In this document: positions 45,847 through 55,219 of the stretch, one piece after another | How the letters are laid out: each line of letters begins with the position of its first letter | Numbering within the stretch: the stretch's first letter is position 1 | The notes under the pieces: model-generated | The model's database searches: none | Told to the model about the DNA's origin: nothing | What the model saw: only the letters and a program-made list of their open reading frames with translations | Position numbers and translations under genes: made by a program | Origin: Methylophaga sulfidovorans | GTDB taxonomy: Bacteria > Pseudomonadota > Gammaproteobacteria > Nitrosococcales > Methylophagaceae | Assembly (NCBI RefSeq): GCF_900114205.1 | Contig: NZ_FOSH01000010.1 | Span: 1-64,000 of the forward strand | Length of the DNA stretch: 64,000 nucleotides | Direction of reading: 5' to 3'

Positions 45847-48051
45847 ATGGCTAAACAACACAAGTTTACGGTGACAGCAGCAAGAGGGATGTTGCCACTG
45901 CTTGCGGACGAACTAAAACAATTAGGTATTAAAAATACTAAGCAAGATCAGGGGAATATACGTTTTACCGGTACTTTGGCTGAAGCATATACAGTATGTT
46001 TGTGGTCTCGCGTTGCTATCCGTGTGTTGTTGCCCATTGCTCATCTGCGAGCAGAAACCCCTGAACAGTTATACGAAGGGATTAATGCACTTCCTTGGGA
46101 AGACCATATCAATGAGCTTGATAGCACCATTGCTGTCGACTTCAATAGTTTCCGTTCAAAGATAAAACATACTCAATACGGTGCTCAACGTGTAAAAGAT
46201 GCGATTGTTGATCGCTTTCGTACGCTTTTTGGTCAGCGTCCCTCTGTTGATCTTTACCAGCCTGATGTGCGTATTAATGTCTACCTCAAACACAACCAAG
46301 CTACGGTCAGTATTGATTTATCCGGCGAAAGTTTGCATAAACGTGGTTACCGAGTCAGTAATACAGCGGCGCCATTAAAAGAGCATCTGGCGGCGGCTAT
46401 TTTGTTAAGTGCAGAGTGGCCTAAACTGGCCAGACAGGGCTGGGCATTAATTGATCCCATGTGTGGGTCAGGTACATTTCTTATCGAAGCGGCGATGATT
46501 GCTGCTGATATCGCTCCCGGCATTTTGCGTGACTATTACGGCTTTAGCTTCTGGAAACAGCACGATAAAGAGCTTTGGAAACAACTTAAAGCAGATGCTG
46601 AGCGCAGAAGACAATCCGGATTAGCCAGATGTCCTGTTATTGTTGGTGGTGATGCCGATGCGTCAGCAGTTGAAGCCGCTAAAAATAATATTGCAGAAGC
46701 GGGTCTCAGTGATCGTGTACATGTTAACCAACGTGATTTGCTTGAATGGCCAAGACTCGCTGCAGAATTACCAAAAGTAGGTTTATTTGTCTGTAATCCA
46801 CCTTATGGTGAACGTATCGGTCGTACCGATGAATTGCATTACCTCTATGAAAGCCTGGGCAATATTATTAATGAGTCCTTCGCAGGCTGGCGTACAGCAT
46901 TGATAACAGACAATGCGCAATTGGGTAAATTTACCGGCTTGACGCTATTTGATACGGTGCCATTCGATAATGGTCCTATCGCCTGTGATGTGCTGTTTTA
47001 TCGTGCGCCACGACCAGTGCGCACAAATGAGTTTGGTGCATCTCCCACACAATTTGTTGACGAAGAACAAGAAGATCAAGAACAGGCCCCGGTTCAGATG
47101 ACTGAGCAGGGAGCGATGTTTGCTAATCGTTTGAAAAAGAATAAAAAACATCTGGCTAAATGGGCACGTAAGTCAGAGATAAGCTGTTATCGGGTTTATG
47201 ATGCTGATTTGCCTGATTATGCTTTGGCAATTGATGTTTATGATGACCATATTCATGTACAGGAATATGCGCCACCAAAGCAGATTGATCCTGAGAAAGC
47301 CGTTGAACGACTACAGGAAGCGATGCAGATTATTCCTGAAGTATTCGAAGTACCTGTTACCCATGTGGCATTAAAAGTCAGGAAGAAACAACGCGGTAAA
47401 GAACAATACGAAGCTCAGGCGGCCAAACACCAGCGAATTGAAGTCCGTGAAAATGGGCTGCGCTTTTGGGTGAATCTGACCGATTATTTAGATACGGGTT
47501 TGTTTCTTGATCATCGTGATACCAGACAACTTGTCAGAGAATTAGCCAAAGGCAAAGACTTTCTCAATTTGTTCTCATACACTGGCTCGGCCAGTGTTTA
47601 TGCAGCAGCAGGCCAGGCAAAATCAACAAGTAGTGTCGATATGTCTAATACCTATTTAGCGTGGGCTGAGGACAATATGAAGTTAAATGGTTTTGTCGGT
47701 GACCAGCATCAGTATATTCGCGCTAACTGTATTGAGTGGCTGGAACAGGCAATAGAAGATGACAAACGTTATGGCTTGATTTTCCTGGATCCACCGACGT
47801 TTTCTAACTCAAGCCGTATGGAAGGGGTATTTGATATTCAGCGTGACCATGTCAGCCTTATCAAACATGCGGGTAGATTATTAACAGCAGACGGAGAATT
47901 GATTTTCTCAACGAACCGTCGTGACTTTGACTTAGATACCGACGCTTTAGCTCAATTTGTGATTGACGATATCAGCACAACCACCATACCGCGAGATTTT
48001 GAGCGAAATAAAAAGATTCATCGTTGCTGGCGAATCAAGCCCGGCATTTGA
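45847..48051 (+). CDS. rlmKL: Bifunctional 23S rRNA methyltransferase RlmKL
   Basis: A 734-residue fusion: an N-terminal THUMP domain (~1-160), an m2G2445 methyltransferase (RlmL) with DPMCGSGTF (~202) and NPPYGER (~317), then the m7G2069 methyltransferase (RlmK) with NLFSYTGSASVYAAA and LDPPTFSNS (~647). Both activities modify 23S rRNA in the 50S subunit. The length and order match the E. coli fusion (702 residues). It is divergent from yhbY and ends two bases from the convergent parA-like gene. Confidence 0.95.
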   Translation: MAKQHKFTVTAARGMLPLLADELKQLGIKNTKQDQGNIRFTGTLAEAYTVCLWSRVAIRVLLPIAHLRAETPEQLYEGINALPWEDHINELDSTIAVDFNSFRSKIKHTQYGAQRVKDAIVDRFRTLFGQRPSVDLYQPDVRINVYLKHNQATVSIDLSGESLHKRGYRVSNTAAPLKEHLAAAILLSAEWPKLARQGWALIDPMCGSGTFLIEAAMIAADIAPGILRDYYGFSFWKQHDKELWKQLKADAERRRQSGLARCPVIVGGDADASAVEAAKNNIAEAGLSDRVHVNQRDLLEWPRLAAELPKVGLFVCNPPYGERIGRTDELHYLYESLGNIINESFAGWRTALITDNAQLGKFTGLTLFDTVPFDNGPIACDVLFYRAPRPVRTNEFGASPTQFVDEEQEDQEQAPVQMTEQGAMFANRLKKNKKHLAKWARKSEISCYRVYDADLPDYALAIDVYDDHIHVQEYAPPKQIDPEKAVERLQEAMQIIPEVFEVPVTHVALKVRKKQRGKEQYEAQAAKHQRIEVRENGLRFWVNLTDYLDTGLFLDHRDTRQLVRELAKGKDFLNLFSYTGSASVYAAAGQAKSTSSVDMSNTYLAWAEDNMKLNGFVGDQHQYIRANCIEWLEQAIEDDKRYGLIFLDPPTFSNSSRMEGVFDIQRDHVSLIKHAGRLLTADGELIFSTNRRDFDLDTDALAQFVIDDISTTTIPRDFERNKKIHRCWRIKPGI

Positions 48052-48053
48052 TA

Positions 48054-48809
48054 TTAGAAATCAGACAGCGTTTGTTTAATTTCCTGCCATAGTTTGGCAT
48101 AGGCCTGACTGACGTTTGACTGTTTATCAAACGCAGGGAGAGGCTGGCGATGATCACCCATTCTCTCTACCACAGCCGCGTATGGGATAGATGTTTTTAA
48201 TCCATTTTTCAGCATCTTAGGTGGGTGGGCGAGCATGACGCGGTGCATGCTTCTGCGTCTGTCCACCATATTAAAAAAGGCATGCAGGCGTTTTGGTTTT
48301 AATTTGTGTTCTTTAAAAAAGTCACGGGTTTGTTCGAATGTGCGTAGAGACAGATGCGTTGGAATCAACGGCAAAAACAAGGAATCGGCTGTGGCAAAGA
48401 TTTGTTCTGTGAGTAAGGAAAAACTCGGCGGGCAGTCGAGAATCATCAAGGCATAGTTTTCACTGAATGGCTCAACCAGTTTAGCAATCAGATTCTGTTT
48501 ACCCTGATCACTTTGTTCGCTGAGCTGATGATCCAAATGACGAAACGAAAAATCTGCTGGAATAATATCCAGATGCTCAAATTCTGTACTTCTGACTAAA
48601 TCACCGATAGGGGTTTTGCCTGATAATAATTTTTTAGGTTTTGTTTCCGACTTTGCACTGGTATTGAGTAGCCAACTGGAAGCACCTTGAGGATCTAAAT
48701 CCCAGAGTAATGTCGGAATGCCTTCATTAGCAGCATGCCAGGCGATATTGACAGCAGACGTCGTTTTACCGACGCCGCCTTTCAGATTAAAAAAAGCAAT
48801 GGTTTCCAT
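48054..48809 (-). CDS. ParA-family ATPase, no ParB partner nearby
   Basis: A 251-residue deviant Walker ATPase: KGGVGKTTSAVN, DLDPQGASSWLL and LDCPPSFSLLTEQ. The structure fits ParA/Soj or MinD-like positioning ATPases; there is no N-terminal HTH, as in small chromosomal ParAs. No parB or parS-like repeat is visible nearby. ATG 48809 is taken because METIAFFNLKGG is the usual family start. It begins seven bases after ppk1 and is probably cotranscribed with it. Confidence 0.85.
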   Translation of the reverse strand: METIAFFNLKGGVGKTTSAVNIAWHAANEGIPTLLWDLDPQGASSWLLNTSAKSETKPKKLLSGKTPIGDLVRSTEFEHLDIIPADFSFRHLDHQLSEQSDQGKQNLIAKLVEPFSENYALMILDCPPSFSLLTEQIFATADSLFLPLIPTHLSLRTFEQTRDFFKEHKLKPKRLHAFFNMVDRRRSMHRVMLAHPPKMLKNGLKTSIPYAAVVERMGDHRQPLPAFDKQSNVSQAYAKLWQEIKQTLSDF

Positions 48810-48816
48810 AATGAAA

Positions 48817-50904
48817 TTAGAACGATTTCGCCATTTGTTCCAACAAGGTCGTTTGTGCCGAAATCTGCGGTGCTGATTCATCTTTGTCGACACGGTGATA
48901 TCGACCATCAGCATTTAAAATCCAAGCCTGTGAGTTGTCTGACAGATAAAGTTCTAAATCTTCCAGAATACGATTACGTAATTTTTTCGATTCAATCGGG
49001 AAACAGGTTTCGACACGGCGTAATAAATTCCGTTTCATTAAGTCGGCACTGCCAGCCCAGATTTCAGGTGAACCTTGGTTTTCAAAGTAGAAAACACGGG
49101 TATGCTCCAGAAAACGACCAATAATACTTCTTACCTGGATATTGTCAGATAAACCTTCAACACCCGGTTTCAGGCAACAAATACCACGAACGATTAAATC
49201 GACTTTTACACCAGCCATAGAAGCACGATAGAACGCCTGAATCATTTCCTGTTCAACCACCGCATTGACTTTAACTATGATTCTGGCAGGTTTGCCTGCT
49301 TTAGCTGATTGAATTTCTCTTTCGATTTTTGCCAGTAAGCCCTCATGCAAAGTAAACGGTGCATGAAGTAATTTATGCATTTGAGGAATCTTACCAAGGC
49401 TGGTCAACTGAATGAATAGATTATTCACATCTTCGCCAATCTGTTTATCGGATGTCAGAAGGCCATAATCTGTATAAATACGTGATGTACTGCGGTGATA
49501 GTTACCTGTACCTAAGTGAACATAACGACGAAGCTTGCCATTTTCACGTCGGAGAATAAGCAACATTTTTGCATGTGTTTTATAACCGACAATGCCATAA
49601 ACGACATGGGCACCCGCTTCCTGCAGTCTTGATGCTAATGCGACGTTGGCTTCTTCATCAAAACGTGCACGCAATTCGACTACTACCGTCACTTCTTTTC
49701 CCGCCTGAGCAGCTGTCACTAAGGCATCAACAATCGGTGATTTAGCACCTGTACGGTATAAGGTTTGTTTTATCGCCAAAACACTACTGTCAGCTGCCGC
49801 CTGACGAATCATGTCAATGATCGGCGTGAACGATTGGTAGGGATGATGCAGCAACATATCCTGTTTACGCAGAGCATCAAAAATGTCCACATCCAAACTC
49901 AGACCACTTGGGCGTCCTTGAGTGAACGGTCTGAATTTCAGATCAGGTCTATCAACCAGTGAACAAACAGTTTGAATTCGGCTCAGATTGACTGGTCCAT
50001 TAACCAGATAGACATTATCGCGTTCCATCGCGCATTCATTACGCAGGAATTCAACCATATCTTCAGGACAGTTATGCGCAATTTCCAAACGTACTTCGTC
50101 ACCGTAGTTACGTTGTGTTAGTTCGTCTGCGATAGTAGCCAGTAAATCACTGGTTTCTTCAGTATCAATAGCCAGATCACTATTACGTGTTACACGGAAC
50201 TGGAAACAGCCTTTTATTTTCATACCAAAGAAAAGATCTTCAGCAAAGGCATGGATAATCGATGACAGGAATACAAATTTGTACTCACCTTCAGCCACCA
50301 TTTCGGGTGGAAGCTGAATAACACGTGGCAGTGCGCGAGGAGCCTGTAATATGGCGTAACCACGGTCACGACCAAACGCATCTTTACCCACCAGCGAAAC
50401 AATAAAATTTAAACTTTTATTGAGCAGACGCGGGAAGGGATGCGCCGAGTCCAAGCCCATTGGGCTGAGGATAGGCAAAATTTCTTCCTGGAAATAATCT
50501 TTCAGCCAGGCATTGTGCTCATCTGTCCATTGTGCCCGTGGTAAAACCTGGATAGATTCCTGGTCTAGCTCGGGTAATAACACGTCATTTAGAACACGAT
50601 ACTGCTCTTCAACCAGTTCATGGGCTCGCTGATTAATTAGCTTCAGACATTCCTGTGCGGTGATCTGATCGGATTCTATATAAGGATCGCCAATTTCGAT
50701 TTGTTGAATCAGGCCAGCAACACGGACTTCAAAAAACTCATCCAGATTGGTACTGGAGATACATAAATAGTTCAGGCGTTCCAGCAAAGGCACATTAGGA
50801 TCAAGTGCTTGCTGTAAAACACGCCAGTTGAATTCAAGTAAACTCAATTCACGGTTGATATACAGAGCCGGGTTATTTAAATCTAAAGCGTTTTGTTCAG
50901 TCAT
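48817..50904 (-). CDS. ppk1: Polyphosphate kinase 1
   Basis: A 695-residue enzyme that polymerises ATP gamma-phosphate into polyphosphate, reversibly. N-terminal ELSLLEFNWRVLQQA, head domain, and catalytic C-terminal phospholipase-D-like domains with YKTHAKMLLILRR (the phosphorylated His, ~444) and HLGTGNYHRSTSRIYTDYGLLT. Family length is about 690. It is followed directly by the orphan parA-like gene. Confidence 0.97.
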   Translation of the reverse strand: MTEQNALDLNNPALYINRELSLLEFNWRVLQQALDPNVPLLERLNYLCISSTNLDEFFEVRVAGLIQQIEIGDPYIESDQITAQECLKLINQRAHELVEEQYRVLNDVLLPELDQESIQVLPRAQWTDEHNAWLKDYFQEEILPILSPMGLDSAHPFPRLLNKSLNFIVSLVGKDAFGRDRGYAILQAPRALPRVIQLPPEMVAEGEYKFVFLSSIIHAFAEDLFFGMKIKGCFQFRVTRNSDLAIDTEETSDLLATIADELTQRNYGDEVRLEIAHNCPEDMVEFLRNECAMERDNVYLVNGPVNLSRIQTVCSLVDRPDLKFRPFTQGRPSGLSLDVDIFDALRKQDMLLHHPYQSFTPIIDMIRQAAADSSVLAIKQTLYRTGAKSPIVDALVTAAQAGKEVTVVVELRARFDEEANVALASRLQEAGAHVVYGIVGYKTHAKMLLILRRENGKLRRYVHLGTGNYHRSTSRIYTDYGLLTSDKQIGEDVNNLFIQLTSLGKIPQMHKLLHAPFTLHEGLLAKIEREIQSAKAGKPARIIVKVNAVVEQEMIQAFYRASMAGVKVDLIVRGICCLKPGVEGLSDNIQVRSIIGRFLEHTRVFYFENQGSPEIWAGSADLMKRNLLRRVETCFPIESKKLRNRILEDLELYLSDNSQAWILNADGRYHRVDKDESAPQISAQTTLLEQMAKSF

Positions 50905-50972
50905 ATTGCCTTTTCAGATCGTTTTTACACAGATTTTTTAATAATAATGCAGTTTTGTGACAATCAGATGAA

Positions 50973-51452
50973 TTACCATCGGTATTTGTCATACATTTCA
51001 GGATTTGCCCAAAACCGGCTATTCAACCAATCACGTTTAGGCTGATAGTTTTCTATAGCGTAACTAAAAATGCGCAAACCTTCCTCTGTGCCGGCGATAT
51101 GTTTAAAGCCCATGGCCAGATAGTCGGTAAATTGCCAGTCGTTTTTCGCCGCCAGTTCAGTATGACTGATGAGAATAACATGAGGCGCATATTGATTCTT
51201 GATCGTACCAAGCCATGCTTGCGCTGCCGATTTATCGACAGACTCAGTTAAGTGACTGATAACAGCTAAATCTACTGGTTCGATATGCTGGAGTTGTTGC
51301 TGTTTAAACGGTGTCGTCAGATGCAGCAATCTAGTATCATTATCGGTTTGCAGACAACTTGCTGCTGTCTCTCCGGCTGTTAAAATCGTTTTAGGATTGA
51401 ACTGCCTGATGAGAGGGGTAAGCAAGCTGGATAGGGCGATAGAATCTGTCAT
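50973..51452 (-). CDS. DUF6231-like protein
   Basis: A 159-residue protein; the C-terminal [24 protein letters not shown] pattern is the recognisable part and recalls DUF6231. The N-terminal half has a Rossmann-like alternation ([24 protein letters not shown]) but no clear methyltransferase motif. ATG 51452 is chosen from the pattern MTDSIALSS. That codon overlaps the ycgN start on the other strand (CATG, 51450-51453). Function unknown. Confidence 0.6.
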   Translation of the reverse strand: MTDSIALSSLLTPLIRQFNPKTILTAGETAASCLQTDNDTRLLHLTTPFKQQQLQHIEPVDLAVISHLTESVDKSAAQAWLGTIKNQYAPHVILISHTELAAKNDWQFTDYLAMGFKHIAGTEEGLRIFSYAIENYQPKRDWLNSRFWANPEMYDKYRW

Positions 51453-51912
51453 GACTAAGCAGGATAAAACATCTACTGAATTCTGGAAACACAAACGACT
51501 CAGTCAGATGACACACGATGAATGGGAAAGCCTGTGTGATGGCTGTGGACGCTGCTGTCTTCACAAACTGGAAGATGAAGATGATGGACGGATGTATTAC
51601 ACCAAAGCCGCTTGCTCTTTATTAGATATCCATAGTTGTCGCTGCAAAGACTATGATAATCGCCAAGCCGTGGTGCCAGACTGCATTCAATTAAGCATCG
51701 AAAATGCGCACTATTTTGACTGGCTGCCCGCCACCTGTGCTTATCGCTTACTGGCTGAAGGTGAAGAGTTACCTGAATGGCATCCACTGATTACCGGTGA
51801 TCCTGATAGCGTTCATCGAGCAGGGATTTCTGTCCGTGGCATTGCCCAGCCGGAAGATGAAATAGAAGAGCTGACTGAAGCCATTATTTCGCTGAGCTAT
51901 GAGGCTGACTAG
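51451..51912 (+). CDS. ycgN: YcgN family Cys-cluster protein (UPF0260)
   Basis: A 153-residue protein with the CxxCxxCC-type cluster: [19 protein letters not shown], then [17 protein letters not shown] and [26 protein letters not shown]. The cluster probably binds metal, likely an Fe-S centre or zinc. Start 51451 fits the family ([15 protein letters not shown]). No clear ribosome site; the start lies on the same CATG as the divergent DUF6231-like gene. Function unknown. Confidence 0.85.
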   Translation: MTKQDKTSTEFWKHKRLSQMTHDEWESLCDGCGRCCLHKLEDEDDGRMYYTKAACSLLDIHSCRCKDYDNRQAVVPDCIQLSIENAHYFDWLPATCAYRLLAEGEELPEWHPLITGDPDSVHRAGISVRGIAQPEDEIEELTEAIISLSYEAD

Positions 51913-51916
51913 TTAA

Positions 51917-52345
51917 ATGACACCACAAGAGAGTCGAGAGTTTACAGCCAGATTAGAACAAGCCGCTATATTGCTGCTTGAGATGGAAATTTACCGTAAA
52001 CCTGATGACTTGGCTCGTCGATTTGGCCTTCCTGTACCGGTTGTTCGTTATTGGTGGCGGCAAACGGATCAAAAAACCCATCCGGTTGACCAGAGTCAAC
52101 TGTCTCCACGCGAAGTGAAAGTCATACGTAAAGCCTCACAAACGCTGGAAGGGTGGGAAAAAGTAAAACGCTACCGACCTGAATGCGGTGCGCGCCTAAC
52201 TGGGGGTAAGCGTTGTAAACGCTCGGTAGCTATCAGATCGCCTGAAGGTTGGGGGCTTGGTGCTTTAGCCGATCGTTGCCGTTTACATGGTGGCTTATCG
52301 AAACGGCCAAGAAAAAAAGTGAAAGATGATGACGAGCTGTTGTAA
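51917..52345 (+). CDS. HTH protein with C-terminal HGG zinc motif
   Basis: A 142-residue protein. The N-terminal ~50 residues look like a helix-turn-helix (PDDLARRFGLPVPVVRYWWRQ). The C-terminus has CGARLTGGKRCKRSVA … DRCRLHGGLS, a Cys/Cys/Cys/His pattern like the HGG-motif segments found in some phage-type proteins. It likely binds zinc and DNA or RNA, but I cannot name a family. It starts four bases after ycgN, so it is probably in the same operon. Confidence 0.6.
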   Translation: MTPQESREFTARLEQAAILLLEMEIYRKPDDLARRFGLPVPVVRYWWRQTDQKTHPVDQSQLSPREVKVIRKASQTLEGWEKVKRYRPECGARLTGGKRCKRSVAIRSPEGWGLGALADRCRLHGGLSKRPRKKVKDDDELL

Positions 52346-52388
52346 TCTAACTATTACTAAATTCAGCTTAAGCCTTTGCCCATAATTG

Positions 52389-52833
52389 ATGATAGACAAT
52401 ACGGACGTTCTTAAAGAAATTTACACGCTGTCTCAAGCTGGCGTAACAGGAACGCTGTTCTGAATATCGGGCCTGCCATATTCTGCTTGAAAATGGCCGG
52501 GTAGTGGCCTTATCACATGGCTCTCTGCGCGGTGAACAAGTATTAAAACACTGGTTTAATCTGGAGATTGAACGTTATTCTTTTAAACCGAATCTCAGAA
52601 TGCCATTAGCTGGACGAAGCTTTCTTGATGATGACACGGATATTTTCCGTTTTTTAAATGTGTCATTTGCTGAGCAAAAAAAGGCTGTTGTGAAACCTGT
52701 ATCAGCAAGTAAAAAACGCATTTACCGTGGTGTTGAAATTGAGGAAACAGAAACCTTAGGCGAGTCTAATAAACCACGTGAAAAAGTGAAAAAGCCAGTA
52801 CGCATCTACCGTGGACAGATTCTAGAAGACTAA
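52389..52833 (+). pseudogene. DUF4388-like protein with tandem RIYRG motifs, one-base frameshift
   Basis: The frame from ATG 52389 encodes MIDNTDVLKEIYTLSQAGVTGTL and stops at TGA about 75 bases in. A +1 frame continues with SEYRACHILLENGRVVALSHGSLRGEQVLKHW, which is the pattern of DUF4388 domains (GTL … LYFENGRIVHA … GEEAL). Removing one T from TGTTCTG near 52457-52460 joins them into one ~147-residue protein. The C-terminal part holds two copies of an RIYRG box (KKRIYRGVEIE, PVRIYRGQILE), akin to DUF4278. From GTG 52504 a 109-residue product could still be made. Confidence 0.65.
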
Positions 52834-52896
52834 CATCAGTAACAAGCACGCCAGAAAATCGGTATCATAAGCCGACTTTAACCTCTTCCAAATAAT

Positions 52897-54201
52897 ATGA
52901 TGCTGACTATGAAATATACTCCAAGTGATTTTAATCCAGGTTTATGTGATTTTCTCGATGCTTCACCGACGCCGTATCATGCGGTTGCATCCATGCAGAG
53001 ATTACTGGAAGACAATGGCTTTAAACAACTTAATGAAGCAGACAGTTGGGGGCAACTGGATGCCGGTCAGTATTTTGTTATTCGTCAGGCATCGATTATT
53101 GCCTTTACATTAAACGGACAAGAATTAGTCAATTCCGGCATACGTATGGTCGGAGCACATACGGACAGTCCTTGTCTGAAAGTCAAACCAAAGCCTGAAA
53201 AAGTGAAACAGACTTTGTTACAACTTGGCGTTGAAGTTTATGGCGGCGCCTTATTAAATCCGTGGTTCGACCGTGACTTATCGTTGGCTGGCAGAGTAAG
53301 TTACGAAAATGCACAAGGGCAGATTGAACAGGTCATTATCAATTTTAAAGACGCTATTGCGACGATTCCGAGCTTAGCGATTCATCTGGATCGTGAGGTG
53401 AATCAAAATCGTAATATCAATCCGCAACTGCATTTACCACCGATTCTGGCGCAAGTTGATGATGGCGATAGCCTGGATTTTCGTGCATTACTGGAACAGC
53501 AATGTCGACAACAGTATCCGGACATCAATATCGGTCGTGTGCTGGATTATGAAATGTGTTTTTATGACACACAAAAAGCGGCTGTGATTGGTTTATCTGG
53601 TGATTTTATCAGCAGTGCCAGACTGGATAATTTGTTGAGCTGTTATATCGGTTTACAAGCTTTACTGGCTGCTGATAAATCACGACCTGCCTTACTGGTC
53701 TGTAATGATCATGAAGAAGTGGGGAGTCAATCTGTCTCTGGCGCACAAGGCACATTCTTGCAGTCGGTATTGCAACGTCTTGCCATGAATAATGAAGCCT
53801 ATCAACGTATGGTTGAACAATCGATGATGATATCGGCTGATAATGCGCATGCGATACACCCAAATTATGCAGACAGACATGATGCGGAACATGGACCTTT
53901 ATTGAACAAAGGTCCGGTTATTAAAACCAATGCTAACCAACGCTATGCGACAAGCAGTCAAACCAGTGCGATATTCAGACAATTGTGTGAGCAGAATAAT
54001 GTGCCTGTGCAAGATTTTGTCGTCAGAACGGATATGGCCTGTGGTAGCACAATTGGGCCTATAACTTCATCGCATATTGGGGTGAAAACAATCGATATTG
54101 GCTTACCTACATTTGCCATGCACTCGATACGTGAATTAGCAGGTAGTCAGGATGCGGTGATGCTCTGTAAAGTGCTGACCGCCTATTTTAATCAAAAATA
54201 A
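52897..54201 (+). CDS. M18 family aminopeptidase
   Basis: A 434-residue dinuclear-zinc aminopeptidase of the M18 (ApeB/aspartyl aminopeptidase) type. Motifs: [15 protein letters not shown] (first His and Asp), NDHEEVGS (bridging Glu pair), [12 protein letters not shown] and the C-terminal HSIRELAG. It should remove N-terminal (often acidic) residues in the cytoplasm. Both 52897 and the later ATG 52909 (MKYTPSDF) are possible starts; no strong ribosome site decides. Length fits the family (~430). Confidence 0.9.
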   Translation: MMLTMKYTPSDFNPGLCDFLDASPTPYHAVASMQRLLEDNGFKQLNEADSWGQLDAGQYFVIRQASIIAFTLNGQELVNSGIRMVGAHTDSPCLKVKPKPEKVKQTLLQLGVEVYGGALLNPWFDRDLSLAGRVSYENAQGQIEQVIINFKDAIATIPSLAIHLDREVNQNRNINPQLHLPPILAQVDDGDSLDFRALLEQQCRQQYPDINIGRVLDYEMCFYDTQKAAVIGLSGDFISSARLDNLLSCYIGLQALLAADKSRPALLVCNDHEEVGSQSVSGAQGTFLQSVLQRLAMNNEAYQRMVEQSMMISADNAHAIHPNYADRHDAEHGPLLNKGPVIKTNANQRYATSSQTSAIFRQLCEQNNVPVQDFVVRTDMACGSTIGPITSSHIGVKTIDIGLPTFAMHSIRELAGSQDAVMLCKVLTAYFNQK

Positions 54202-54219
54202 TCTAGGAGTTTTTATTCT

Positions 54220-54504
54220 ATGGCTGAAACAGTAGACGAATTAACCGTTGAATATCATGAAGGCGATACCATGACGGTTAAAGAGTTAGATAAAGTCATC
54301 TTAACCAAAGGTGCGTGGGCAACAGTCATGTTCCGTTATCAGGATCTTGATCGCAAAACAGGTGAGTTTGGTCCGGACAAATACACGATACGTCGTTATC
54401 AAAAACGTAATGGTGAATATAGCCAACGTTCCAAATTTAATATTTCCAGCCGTGATCAAGCTTCGCAGATTATCAACGCATTAACTAAATGGACCGATGA
54501 ATAA
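54220..54504 (+). CDS. Conserved hypothetical protein, 94 residues
   Basis: A small soluble, charged protein with the pattern ILTKGAWATVMFRYQDLDRKTGEFGPDKYTIRRYQKRNGEYSQRSKFNISS. I do not recognise a named domain. TAGGAG lies ten bases before ATG. Its 3' end overlaps the DUF445 gene by eight bases, so the two are translationally coupled. Confidence 0.7.
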   Translation: MAETVDELTVEYHEGDTMTVKELDKVILTKGAWATVMFRYQDLDRKTGEFGPDKYTIRRYQKRNGEYSQRSKFNISSRDQASQIINALTKWTDE

Positions 54505-55219
54505 GAGTTTAATTACCCATCTTGTTGCGGCAACATTTGTCGCTACTGGTTTATTTATTGATTCACCAGCCTCAAAGGCCATTCTGGCAACAGGTTTATT
54601 TGCACTGGCTGGTAGCCTGACCAACTGGATAGCGATTCATATGCTATTCGAAAAAGTGCCAGGGCTGTATGGCTCTGGTGTGGTGGTTGAGCGCTTTGCT
54701 GAGTTTAAGGCCGCTATTCATAACTTAGTGATGCAACAATTTTTTAGTAAAGACAATGTGGATCGTTTTTTAGCTGAACTGGTTGCAGACAATGCCAAAC
54801 ATCCGCTGGATTTTTCGGATGTGATTGAGAATACTGACTTAGAGCCAGTCTACGATAGCCTTGTTACTACGATAATGGAGTCTTCATTTGGCAGTATGTT
54901 ATCAATGTTTGGTGGTAAGTCTGCCTTAGAACCATTACGTGAGCCTTTTATTAAAAAAATGACGCGCTCTCTGGATGATATTGCTCATAGCGATTCATTT
55001 CAGCAAAGCGTTCGTTCAAAGCTGAATAGTCATGCCGTGTTTGATGATATTCATTTGCAGATTGAACATATTGTCGAATCACGCCTTGAAGAACTGACGC
55101 CACAAATGGTGAAAACCATTGTTCAGGACATGATTCGTACCCATTTAGGCTGGCTGGTTGTCTGGGGTGGGGTGTTTGGCGGCTTAATTGGTTTTATTAC
55201 CAGCTTTTTACCCGTGTAG
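54497..55219 (+). CDS. DUF445 membrane protein
   Basis: A 240-residue protein with two N-terminal helices (~5-50, ATGLFALAGSLTNWIAIHMLFEKVPGLYGSGVV, the DUF445 signature). A long soluble helical middle part follows, and a C-terminal hydrophobic hairpin (WLVVWGGVFGGLIGFITSFLPV). Function unknown. It overlaps the upstream gene by eight bases, and the next gene starts on the base after its stop. Confidence 0.85.
   Translation: MNKSLITHLVAATFVATGLFIDSPASKAILATGLFALAGSLTNWIAIHMLFEKVPGLYGSGVVVERFAEFKAAIHNLVMQQFFSKDNVDRFLAELVADNAKHPLDFSDVIENTDLEPVYDSLVTTIMESSFGSMLSMFGGKSALEPLREPFIKKMTRSLDDIAHSDSFQQSVRSKLNSHAVFDDIHLQIEHIVESRLEELTPQMVKTIVQDMIRTHLGWLVVWGGVFGGLIGFITSFLPV

Noticed and set aside
48735-49124. 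Plus-strand 129-codon frame
   Set aside because: It spans the ppk1 3' end and the parA-like start on the opposite strand with no independent coding evidence.
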